From positions 1 through 64,000 of the forward strand of contig NW_003546309.1 in the NCBI RefSeq assembly GCF_000090795.2: 64,000 nucleotides of DNA. Direction: 5' to 3'. Source of the DNA: Amphimedon queenslandica. Lineage: Eukaryota; Porifera; Demospongiae; Haplosclerida; Niphatidae. The notes under the pieces are model-generated. The model was not told where the DNA came from. It made no database searches and saw only the letters and a program-made list of their open reading frames with translations. Of the stretch, positions 1 through 11,800 are shown piece after piece. The position numbers were made by a program, and so were the translations under genes. How positions within the stretch are numbered: position 1 is the stretch's first letter; every line of letters starts with the position of its first letter.

Positions 1-1
1 A

Positions 2-924
2 GCTCAGTTGAGATCAAGAGTGAGGCAGCTAGAATCATCAATGAGCATTAAACAAGAGCAAGTATAATGATATTTATTGATTTCTCTCTTCCAATCATCC
101 TTTGTTAATAGGTTTACATGGAAAAGGCTTTGCAGGTGCCTCCTGACAAAGTTCGCCAAAAGCTCCTGCAGGCCACACAAGTTATCATACAGTTAGTGAA
201 AGAAAGAGAGGAATGGAAGATCAAAGAAGAAGAACTGACTACATTAGTAAATCAACTGCAGCAAAGCATTAGGCAGAATGAAGAGGAATCGTTAGTAGTT
301 AGCCACACAGAGCAGGAGAATGTACCGCCATCCCATGAGATAAAGGCAGAGTCGTTTGGTAGTTCTGTTCCTGGAAATGTCTCATCACTTCAGTCTAAAA
401 CTCATCAAAAAAGCATTCCTATTCCTTCTGGTCACATGTCTTCTTATGAGGGACTTTCAAAACTACTAAAGTCCAGGCCACTCTCTTGTAGACTCGATAT
501 ACCTGAAATACTCACTCCTCAAAAACCTGTTCAGGACCCACTGTCACCAAAAAGAAAACCTTCACCGGACCCAGTGCCAGCAACTGCTCATGATAGTGTC
601 TCACTGTCTCCATTGAGATTCTCAGACTCCTCTTATTCCAGTGGTATGCAGGGACTTCAAAAAGCACTTCAACTAATAGATGGAGCTACAGTTAGTCCAA
701 CTCTTCCTTCATTCTCTCATAGCTGCAAGTCATCAACTCCTCTGAAGGATAGAGTTGATGATGACGAGATTAAAGAGGACACTGGCACTGCTTTCATGAT
801 GGTTGAGGGTAGGAAAGTTCCTCACGGTATTACGAGAAAGAGCAAAGTCACTTACGCTGCTCCTCGACTTAAAAAATCATCAAAACCAAAAATTAGAAAT
901 TATAATAATAAGGATGATTTATAG
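2..924 (+). CDS. Coiled-coil protein, 3' end of gene (partial)
   Basis: Two exons are visible. Positions 2-61 are open in phase 0 and end at a GTATAA donor. Positions 112-924 follow a TTAATAG acceptor and end in TAG; the ATG at 118 is internal. The junction keeps frame, giving a heptad-like segment (QLRSRVRQLESSM, then VIIQLVKEREEWKIKEEEL) and then a Ser/Pro-rich, probably disordered tail with a basic C-terminus (KKSSKPKIRN). The N-terminal part lies outside the window, so domain content is unknown. The coiled-coil segment weakly recalls C-terminal parts of CCDC57-like centrosomal proteins, but that is only an impression and no symbol is given. The gene converges with the Kelch gene that ends at 1116. 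Confidence 0.6.
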
Positions 925-1027
925 TGAACTATATAATGTAGATTCTATTGTGTATTATAAATTTAAATATTTTAAAGTACATCACAAGTATTTTTTTGTA
1001 TAAAGTGATTACAAACAGAAACGTAAT

Positions 1028-1033
1028 AATAAA
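1028..1033 (+). terminator. Poly(A) signal AATAAA of the coiled-coil gene
   Basis: An AATAAA hexamer lies about 100 bases after the stop codon of the plus-strand coiled-coil gene, in AT-rich DNA just before the convergent gene. It is the expected position for a cleavage/polyadenylation signal. The hexamer is seen; its use is inferred. Confidence 0.4.
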
Positions 1034-1115
1034 AGTTCTTAAAAATAATAATTACAAAGTCATAAACTACATCAAATGAACTAAACTATATATACATAAA
1101 CTATATGAAGATTAT

Positions 1116-4100
1116 TTAATATAAGTTCATAAAATAAACAGAATCAGTAATTTTTCCATTTTCATCCTTTCCTCCTATGAGCAAAACCTGATCTTCCAAT
1201 GTAACTGCACATGAATCCGTTAAAACTATTGGCAACTCCCCAAGTTCAATCCACGAGATTGGACCCTCCTCTCTGCAGAGCGAGTATATCTTCCTCGTCC
1301 CTCCTGCCCCAATAACAACAATCATGTCATTAATTGTAACGACTGCTGAGTGCGCTCCTTCACCATTGCCAGGTTTCTGAATGGTCTTCATGTATGAAAT
1401 GCTACCATACTTTTGAACTGCAGAGCTAGCTAACATTTTAAATTTTAATCGCACGTTCTTTGATCGAACACTCGGATCCATATCTCCCCCTAGTAAGTAC
1501 CAGCTTCCTTTATGTAGAATACTTCTCACTGAGCTTCTTTCGCTGAGCAAAGAGTGAGCAGTGTGCCATTGTGCAGTTGGTGCATGAAACACTTCAATGG
1601 ATCGCAGGTTGGATTTCGCATCTCTTCCTCCAGCTACTGCAATATTTTGATCTTGGCTTGCAACACTAGCCTGTGCACGAGCTGTTAGCATAGGAGGAAT
1701 GATATCATCGCGTAGAAAATGGTTTCGCTCATCGATGTACAGGGAGTAAACTCGAGCTGAATATTTTTGTTGATTGAAGTCGAATCCACCAACAACTAGG
1801 AGCTGGTTCTGAAAGACAGTCAAAGCAAACAAGTGGACAGGACTTTTAATGAAGACCTGCCAGTTATCGGCCCTAATGTCATACTCCAGTATATAATCCG
1901 CTCCAGTGGGTACATCTTGTCCACCAACCATGACCTTATTCCGGTACAATACTGCCTGGGCATTGGTGATTGCCACTGGTAATGATGCACACTTTTCAAA
2001 ATTCACTACACAACCAGGCACTGATGGGCGATACTACATATATAAAGCAATTTAATATAAGATTATAATTTTTGGCACTTACTATCATTGATCTTCTTTT
2101 AACTTTTTTGTTGACGCTTGGTGAGTACTGGCTGTATTGTGTATTTGTGTTTTCTGATATTGACTCTCTTATTGCAATGATTGCATACAAATTGGTAGTA
2201 GCTGTCAAAGAGTCTAAAGCTTTTGCTTTTGTATTTATATAAACACCATTAACCTAGGTTTTAAATTTATTTATTATAGCTGTTTTATAAATCCAAAATA
2301 CTTACAGAAACAATGCAGTCTCCAGCCTTTAGTCTACCATCTTTTTCTGCTAGCCCACCAGGAGTTATTTTTGTAATAAACACGGACTGAATTATAAAGG
2401 TATTATGATTTATAAAGAACTTGTATTAATGCTTACTTGCTCCTTATCATCATACATTGCTCCTTGTCCTTCTTCTATATTAAACCCTAGGGTCTGATCT
2501 AAGCTTTCCTTGAGCAATTCAACTATTATCTAAAAGAATTGCTTCACTGTCATATTATGCTTACCGAATAAAATAACAACTCACCTTTTTTCTATTAATT
2601 TCTAAGATATTGGCTTGAGTAGCAGCATCCTTCATCTCAACAGTTTCATCATCATTTCCAATAACAGTTTCTTGCATTTCTATTCCATTGTTGCTATCAT
2701 GCATCAAGCCCTCTCTTAGTATCTTCACTTCCATGGACAGCCTTCTTGACTCTTTTTGACTCTCTTCCAGTTCCTTGACCACTTCTTCCAATTGGTGCTG
2801 GTCATTTGGAATGGCTATTAAAAATGACATAATTGTTAGATGCATTCTCACAACAGATTAGTAGTGATACATTAGGGTACATAAAAACATTAGAGTAACC
2901 GTACAATAGACTTACTCCTTTTTGTTATGATATGGTCCTACAACAATGAATCATATGAGATATAATACATACTTATACATACCTTCTCCTTTTTCCAGTA
3001 AATGCTGCCATCAATTGTCAGTTCAACCAGACCCCTCCTCTGCATTAACTCCATAGCTGACTCTGGCACAAGTACAGAAGCTGACAAGTATTTGGGAAAG
3101 AGGCAAGTGACCAGGAGCATGTCATCAATCTCTTTGATGTTAACGAGTTGAACACTTTTTGCTAGCGAACCAAACGAGGTAGAAATGGCATCTTTGATGA
3201 ATTGAAGTGTAATGTGGTCTGGATTCTGATCTATAATCATTTCAATGGCCAAATCATTTTTAAGGAGCTGAGTGGATCTAGACAGAAAAAATTTCTCATC
3301 TAAAACATTACGGACTGTTACATATCGGCACAACTCTTTAATATTGGTAGTAAAACTCTGTATATGTATTATAGCACTTGCTACATCAAATTCTTGAACA
3401 ACAGCCTCCAGGTAGTTGATATCAATCAATGTGCATTTGTCGCACACAAACTCTAAAACACCCTTGGTATCTTGCTTTGATATATCAGGTATGTAGCCAT
3501 CTGAATATGCTTTGACAAATTTCTTCAAATCTTCAAGGGTAAATCGATGCTTTTTGATAATTTTACAAATTAAATCAAAATCTTTCTCAAAAATGGCTCG
3601 TATTCCAGCAAAATTTTCATTAGCAGCTATAATTTCTTTTGAAACTGTTCCTGTAACAATAAAGGATAAAATATTTACATAATTATTAATACTGTTTGAT
3701 TCTCTCCTGGATCTTGCAAAACTGTCTTGCTCTATATGCTCTTCTACAACAAACAATGTATAGTAAGAAACTGCACAGTTTGTTTTAAATGTACACTTAC
3801 GATAGTCTTTCAATAAATCTTTTGATATGGCATCATATTCAGCTGTTTTCAATGCATCAATGAACGTTTTTAAGTGTAGATGATTACTTGAAACTGCTTT
3901 GCGGACAGCTTTGAGTAGTATACCCCGGGAATCTTCAACGAGAGATTGGTGTTTGATATCAGTTGAATCATTTTGCGAGATAACTCTTCCACCACAAAGA
4001 ATATTTGCAATTACCTTTGTATCATCCAATAGCACTGCAAGTTTAGCATAGTGATATCTTAGAATACAGCTTGCTTTCTCCTTGGGGCATACTTTAGTAC

Positions 4101-4664
4101 TCCAATCTGGTGAAGGATTTTCTACTTCTTCAATTTCTGCAGAATCAGTAACTATACATTAAATATAGGGAATTTGGTTAGGTGGATGATCTGTATAAAT
4201 ATGAGATAGATGTATTAAATTTATTTTTAATTTTTTAAATAGATAATGTCTAGTGGACTAGCTACATGTATCTAGACTACTCTCTTTACATTATAATCAA
4301 GAGTAGATCTATAAACAGATATTATCATAATACTACAAGTAGACTAGCTACCTCTTAGTTGATTTGCAAGGGGGGAAGTTTCTTCAAACTGCAAAAAGGC
4401 ATCAGCCAGCAGGTTCAGCTTCTCCCCTTTAATTTTGATGGCGTAGGTTAGGGCTTTCATCAAGACCGTTTTTCTTCCCTCGGTGCTTTTGCCTGACCCT
4501 TCTATCTCGTTTAACGTTTTGTCACTAATACAGCCAAAACTGTAGAGGAGCTGTGACATTGTCACTGGATACAACCCCAGAGCTTCATCAATCTGCAACA
4601 TATATTTTTGGAAAGCATTTTTATATACGTTTGTGCTACGATCTGCATCTGTGGTGTCTGTCAT
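1116..4664 (-). CDS. CARD-CARD-coiled coil-PDZ-Kelch protein, copy A
   Basis: Ten exons, about 961 aa: 4352-4664, 3801-4151, 3693-3731, 2983-3650, 2916-2937, 2585-2814, 2437-2529, 2306-2386, 2083-2253 and 1116-2033. All phases agree and no internal stop was found. The start is ATG at 4664. Residues about 15-104 and 120-220 are helical and CARD-like (SQLLYSFGCISDKTLNEIE; SLVEDSRGILLKAVRKAV). The next exon encodes a domain of about 220 aa shared with the neighbouring paralogue and not named here. Then come a coiled coil (VVKELEESQKESRRLSMEV), a PDZ domain over three exons (LGFNIEEGQG, FITKITPGGLAEKDGRLKAGD) and six Kelch repeats with GG doublets (LLVVGGFD, IAVAGGRD, VLLIGGKD). No signal peptide is seen, so a cytoplasmic scaffold is inferred. 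CARD could instead be another death-fold class. Partners are unknown. Confidence 0.75.
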
Positions 4665-4850
4665 CTTCTTCTCTTCAAGCTATCGCGATCGCTTAAGAAG
4701 CTGGAGGTGGGGCTTATTATTTGCATTATGCATAGAATATAGACATCTAAATAAGGATGATTATAATAATAAATGAGGAATTGAGCCTTATTGAGGATGA
4801 ATTAAAATAAAATTAAATAATAATTTTTATTATTGTTATACACTTTGATT

Positions 4851-7800
4851 TTATGCCAGTTTTGTCTGTAAGGACATCAAATAAACTGAATTAGTATTCC
4901 CTCCATATTCGTCTTTTCCTCCTATCAGCAAAACCCGATCTTCCAATGTAACTGCACATGATTCCATTAAAACTATTGGCAACTCCCCAAGTTCAATCCA
5001 TGAGATTGGATCTTCCTCTCTGCAGAGCGAGTATATCTTCCTTGTCCCTCCTGCCCCGATGACAACGATCATGTCATTAATTGTAGCAACTGCTGAGTGT
5101 GCTCCTTCACCATTGCCAGGTTTCTGAATGGTCTTCATATACGAAATGCTACCATACTTTTGAAGTGCAGAGCTAGCTAACATTTTTAATTTTAATCGCA
5201 CGTTCTTTGATCGAACACTCGGATCCATATTTCCCCCTAGCAAGTACCAGCTTCCTTTATGTAGAATGCTTCTCATTGAGCTTCGGCCACCAAGCAAAGA
5301 ATGAGCAGTGTGCCATTGTGCAGTTGGTGCATGAAACACTTCAATGGATCGCAGGTTGGATTTCGCATCTCTTCCTCCAGCTACTGCAATATTTTGATCT
5401 TGGCTTGCAACACTAGCCTGTGCACGAGCTGTTAGCATAGGAGGAATGATATCGTCGCGTAGAAAATGGTTTCGCTCATTGATGTACAAGGAGTAAACTC
5501 GAGCTGAATATTTTTGTTGATTGAAGTCGAATCCACCAACTACTAGGAGCTGGTTTTGAAAGACGGTCAAAGCAAACAAGTGGACAGGACTTTTAATGAA
5601 GACCTGCCAGTTATCGGCTCTAATGTCATACTCCAGTATATAATCCGCTCCAGTGGGTACATCTTGCCCACCAACAATAACCTTGTTTCTATACAATACT
5701 GCCTGAGCATTGCTGATAGCCACTGGTAATGAGGAGCATCTTTTGAGATTCATCGCAAAACTTGGCGCTGATGGACGATACTAAAGTATAATGAATGATT
5801 ATATACATCATTATATTCAGTATATTGACATATACCTTGATTGGTCTCCTTATGACTAGATTGTTTTTTCTCTCCAGGCTTGGTGATGAGCACTGGCTTT
5901 GCTCTGTATTTGTGTTTTCTAACATCGATTCTCTTATTGCAATGATTGTGTACAGACTTGCAGTGGATGTTAATGCAGCTAAAGTCTCTGCTTTTGTAGT
6001 CATATTCACCCCATTAACCTAGAAAATTAATTATCATGTAGTACTAAAATCAAAGAATTCAATAGTCTATAGAATACAGGGTCCAAGGCCAAATTTTGTT
6101 TAAAAATGGCTAGAAATAAAATTCTCAATTTTTATAATTTTTTTGATACATAACACATGCTATTATGTCATTCAAACATTCACTAAGCTAGCTTACAGAA
6201 ACAATGCAGTCTCCAGCCTTTAGTCCACCATCTTTCTCTGCTAGCCCACCAGGAGTTATTTTTGTAATAAACACGGCCTGCAAAATAAAAGTACTATGAT
6301 TCATGATAAAGAACTTTTATTAATGCTTACATGTTCCTTATCATCATACATTGCTCCTTGTCCTTCTTCTATTTTAAACCCGAGGGTCTGATCTAAACTT
6401 TCCTTGAGCAACTCAACTATTATCTAAAAGAATTGCTTCGCTGTCATATTATGCAGTCATTGAATAAAAATAATATTACCCTTTTCCTCCCAATGTTCCA
6501 AATATTGGCTTGAGTAGCGGCATCCTTCATTTCAACAGTATTATCATCATCTTCTCCAATAACAGTTTCTTGCATTTCTATTCCATTGTCATTATCATGC
6601 GTCAAGCCCCCTCTTAGTATCTTCACTTCCATGGACAGCCTTCTTGACTCTTTTTGACTCTCTTCCAGTTCCTTGACCACTTCTTCCAATTGGTGCTGGT
6701 CATTTGGAATGGCTATTAAAAATGATGTAAGTAGTGCTATAGATGTTTATCACTGTAGATGAGTAGTGATAAATTAGTAATAATCTTTTAGTGATTTCAT
6801 GCATGCATAAATTAATATATGCACAATAGTACACACTTACTCCTTTGTATTATGATATGGTCCTATACAACAATAGATAGTAGCATCATCACAATGTTAT
6901 GATCATACTGTATATACTTACCTTCTCCTTTTTCCAGTAAACGCTGCCATCAATTGTCAGTTCAACCAGACCTCTCCTCTGCATTAGCTCCATGGCTGAC
7001 TCTGGCACAAGAAGAGAGGCTGACAAGCAGTTGGGAAAGAAGCAAGTGACCAGGAGCATGTCATCAATCTCTTTGATGTTGACGAGTTGAACACTTTTTG
7101 CTAGCGAACCAAACGAGCTAGAAATGGCATCTTTGATGAATTGAAGCGTAACGTGGTTTGGGTTCTGGTCTATAATCATTTTGATAGCCAAATCAGTTTT
7201 GAGAGGTTGGTTGGATCTTGATAGGAAAAACTTCTCCTCCAGAACATCACGGACCGGCACGTATTTGCACAACTCTTCAATGTTGGTATTAAAACACTGC
7301 ACAAGTACGACAGCTCTTTTTACTTTGAATTCTCGAACAACAGCCTCTAGATAGTTGATATCCATGAATGTACATTTGTCATATACTAGCTCAAGGACAT
7401 CATTACTGGTCACACAATCTGATATTTGAGGAAGGTAGCCATCTGAATACTTTTTGACGAATTTCTTCAGATCTTCATAGGGGAACCGATGAAGTTTGAC
7501 GTTTTCACAGATGGTTTTAAATAATTTATCAAAAATGGCTCGTATGCCAGTGAACTTTCCATTAGCAGATATAATTTCTTTTAAGACTGTGCCTGTAAAT
7601 TAAACATAGAATTATTATTTTCACAATTAATATGCATGGTTTACTGTTTGATTCCCTCCTGGAGCTTGCATAACTGCTTCGATCAATTTGCTCTATAAAC
7701 ATTGTACAATAATACATGATTTGTTTCAAATTATTCTTCACACTTACGATAGTCATTCATTAGTTCTGCCACTAATTCATCATATTCAGCCTTTTCCAAT

Positions 7801-8535
7801 GCGTCAATGAAACTTTTTAGGTGACGGTAGTTTCTTGAGACTGCATTGCGAACGGCCTTGAGCAATACAGCTCGAGAATCTTCAGCAAGAGACTGCTGTT
7901 CGACATTACTTACGGTGGCTTTTGTTATAACCCTGCCACCGTAAAGAACATTTGCAATCGTCTTTGGGTCTTCCAGCTGTGCTGAGAGTTTACCGTAGTG
8001 CGACCTTAGGATATAGCTTGCCCTCTCTTCATAGGTCTTTCTGCTCCAATCTGGTGGGTTTGGCACTTCTTTCTCTGCAGAGTCAGCGACATCAGAATCT
8101 ATGCATAAAAGAGTTAAAGAAATCAGGAAGGAAGTTTACACACAAGGTGGATCACCTTAAAATAATCAATATTGACACAAACATAGCTCAATTAGATTAA
8201 TTATAACTGATCTAGATTTAGATTTAATGCCAAAAGATCCTACCTCTTAGTTGAGTTGCAAGGAGGGAAGTTTCTTCAAACTGTGAAAAGACATCAGCCA
8301 GCAGGTTGAGCTTTCTTCCGTCGAATTCTACAGCGTATTTCAGAGCCCTGAACAATACAGCTCTTCTTTCTTCGGAGGTTTTGTTTGGTGCTTCCGTCTC
8401 GTCTAAAGTATTCTCACTGATACAGCTAACGTTGTAAAGGAGCTGGGACATCTTTACTGGATAAAGGAGAGCTTCATTGATCTGCTGGTAGCGGTCCCTG
8501 AACGTGCGTTCATTCTCACTGTCACTAGCCATCAT
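4851..8535 (-). CDS. CARD-CARD-coiled coil-PDZ-Kelch protein, copy B
   Basis: Ten exons, about 967 aa: 8244-8535, 7748-8098, 7645-7692, 6922-7592, 6841-6862, 6480-6712, 6331-6423, 6197-6277, 5836-6018 and 4851-5780. The structure matches copy A exon for exon, including the 22-base microexon. ATG at 8535 is followed at once by a second ATG; either may start translation. Domain order is the same: two CARD-like bundles (SQLLYNVSCISENTLDETE; SLAEDSRAVLLKAVRNAV), the shared domain ending in VELTIDGSVYWKKEK, a coiled coil, PDZ (FITKITPGGLAEKDGGLKAGD) and six Kelch blades. The Kelch part is over 90% identical to copy A by eye, while the first exon is much more diverged. The two genes lie about 190 bases apart head-to-tail, so recent tandem duplication with local homogenisation is inferred. 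Confidence 0.75.
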
Positions 8536-8830
8536 GTACAAGCTCAAATGAAAACTGGAGGTGGGGCTCATTCTTAGCATAACTCACTCAAAATAGAATC
8601 ACCTCTGGCGAGTCAGTGGCTTTCTACAACAACAGCAATAATATCTGGATTTCTTGTAATTTGTACATCTTGCTATGCAGCCCAAAGACTCCTTTGATTA
8701 AAAGTAATCTAATAAATCCACTCACAGAATAACGATATAACAGTAACAACAACAAAACAACAAGTATCAATACAAACGAATACATAGTATGTATATTTAT
8801 CATTAGTATTTATATTTTATCTGTGAAATA

Positions 8831-11800
8831 CTACAGTTGGGTTCTACTTGACTCCTTTAAGTACATACGGTAAACAGCATCAGTGTCCTTCCCGTCTTCA
8901 TACCTTCCACCGATCACCAAGACCTCTTCGTCTGATATGGTCACTGCACACGAGTGACTAAGAGGATCAGGTAGTTCCCCTACCTCAAGCCAGGAGTAAG
9001 GATCCTCACATAAAGCATATACCGTCGACGTTGGGTCAGAGAGATCCTCACTGTCACGATGAGCCCCACCAATTGTCACTATCTTTCCGCCACTGAGAGC
9101 AACAGCACTGTATGTATTAGGGAGAGAGGGTATGGCCTTGAAGCACGATACACTACCAGTCTTGTGACAGGCGGAGTCTATGAGGGACTGGAGAGGAGTG
9201 TAGATTGAACGAGAGGTTGGGAAGCCTTGCTGCTCTCCGCCGAGTAGATACCAAAACCCGTTATGACAGAGCCCCTTCATAGAGCTCTGTTCCAACGTGA
9301 GGGGATGAGCAGTGTACCACTGCTGCGAAGCAAAATTAAACACCTCCACACAATTGAGAGTGTTCTTATTGTTCCTTCCGCCAGCAACCACTAGGCTTGT
9401 TCCCAGACTCACGACTGCTGCGTGCATACGAGCTGTAGGCATTGGAGTAAGGGAGCCAAGCCAGGATCCCTCCATCTCGTTCCAAGCAAACAGTTGAGCT
9501 GAGCAGCTTTGAGTCGCAGAGTCAAATCCACCGACAACCGTCACTTTGTCTTGAAACACAGTCAGCCCAAAGAACCACACAGGCGAGGTTGTTAGCGTGT
9601 TCCATGAGTCTTTCTCCGGATCATATTCAAAGATGCTTCCGGAATTATTTGAATAATGTCCACCGACTATGACTTTGTTCTTGTATAGGACCGCCTGGCC
9701 ATTGCTGATAGCCTCGGGCAATGGGGCACATTCCTCAAATGCCATTACTACTCCTAACTTTAGTGGATGGAGCTATAGAAATATAAAAAAATAAAAATAA
9801 AAATTTAAATAGCATATATAATTAGCATAATAAGGTATGATGCTTCAATTAATTTACAATTATTCTAAATTTGCAACTTGGAATATTTATTTTACGAGAT
9901 AATCACACTTTACATTAATAACACAATGTGTAATTGATGGCCTTATAGTCCCATATGCCACTCAAAAACTCATTACAAAATGGGCAAGGAATTAAATTAT
10001 CGAAATCAAAAACCAATCATTGATTATTACCCTATCAGTGCTGGCACTCTTTGATGGTCGACGCCTTGAGCCAGCAGTTGAGAGTCTCTGTCGTCTTACA
10101 GGTTGAGGCTCTTCAAGGGAAGGATCTATAAGAACTTCTTCTCTAGTGACGACCATTGTACACACATCCCCAGAGCTCATCAGAGCTGAGAGTGCATCCG
10201 GTCTAGTAGCACTAGTCATATCGACTCCATTGACCTGTGAATTAATGAATAAATTTAGAAAATAAATAAATATATACAATATATACTATGCTGTCATTGC
10301 AGTGAAAAAAGCTTGTATAAAATTGTTAGTGTGAACAAGGCCTTGTTCACACATTAGAGGTGTGAACAAGGTGTCAAAAAGTTAATAAACTATTTTTTAC
10401 ACCACAATACAAATTTTTACACTACAATACAAATTTTAGTAATAAAGCTAGGCACCAAACTCAGTCAAGCCTCAAATACAAGTCAACTAATCTACATGTG
10501 ATAGAATGAAACCTCAACAGTGACCAAAACAACATACACTGTACAATAAAATGCCAATAGAAAGAAACCACATCGACATAGTCCATTAACAATCGCCGAA
10601 ATATTTACAATATTTCCGCAAGGAAGAATCCAAAGCATTATAATTCTTCGCTTCAATTCAATACAGCAGCAGTAGAGGGTCATTGAACAAGCTAACGAGT
10701 AATGCAATGCTAAGAATCTTAATTAAAATGGCATACAGTAATAATAATATAAAATCATAATCAACTAAATAGACCAGCTGTGCATGTACTTGTGCGCTCA
10801 GAGAAAAGAGAGAGAGAGGGGAGGAGGAAAGTATAAGAGAGGAAGACAATTGGATAGTTAGCTACAGCACAATCCCACACAAATAGTATTTAACAAAACA
10901 ATTACCAAAACTAAACCAACACAAGAAAGGCACATTTGATACCAGCTGAATTATAATCTAACAGAGAGACTGAGAGTTAGTTGTGCCTGCTACCACAGTA
11001 ACTATAACACAATTAATATTAATCATCATGTACTGTAAATAGTAATTAAGATCTTGTTTGTGTACACATTGTACTATAATTACTGATAGGTATGCCTAAT
11101 ATTTTGGTTTGAGTATGCTGTTATTGTCTATCCTTTACATTAAACTCCAGTACACAAACTCTCTTTCACTTTTCCTACCTATAGATGCTAATCTCAAAGA
11201 CTATGCGCATGTTTGCCTACAAGTCTGGTCATAATAGAGTTCAAAAGAGGTTATACCACACATCGTCCACAAGTTCTTTTGTGCATATAATCAAAAGTAG
11301 ATATACATGTAATTCCAGTGTAGTTTATGGGCATACACACCCTTCCTTCATTAGATTAGCGTGATCATTAACCTTCCCTCTCACTCATTTACTCACAAGT
11401 TAGCACTCACTTTCTGTTCCCTTTCTCTCATTCTCTCAATCATACCATTATCAGTTTGTCTCCAGGCTTTAGTCGCCCGTCTTTTTCAGCTAGTCCACCC
11501 GGAGCTAGTCGCGTTATGAAGATACTCTACAAACACCAAAATATTGTTTAATTTGTTGTAATTATTTTTGAGACAAAAATGATATAAATTAATTATTGCA
11601 ACAGGTGTATTTAGATTCCAGACATATTCACACCACATGTCATGAAAATGCAAATGCCCAGACTATATATGTGTATCATTTCCTTTCTAACTCTCCTCAA
11701 TAGCTGACCTCATCTCCTTCCAATAGTGTTGAGGCTGCACCTTTTCCTCCAGTTATACTAAACCCAAAACTCTGGTCAGAACTCTCCTTGTGGAGCTCGA

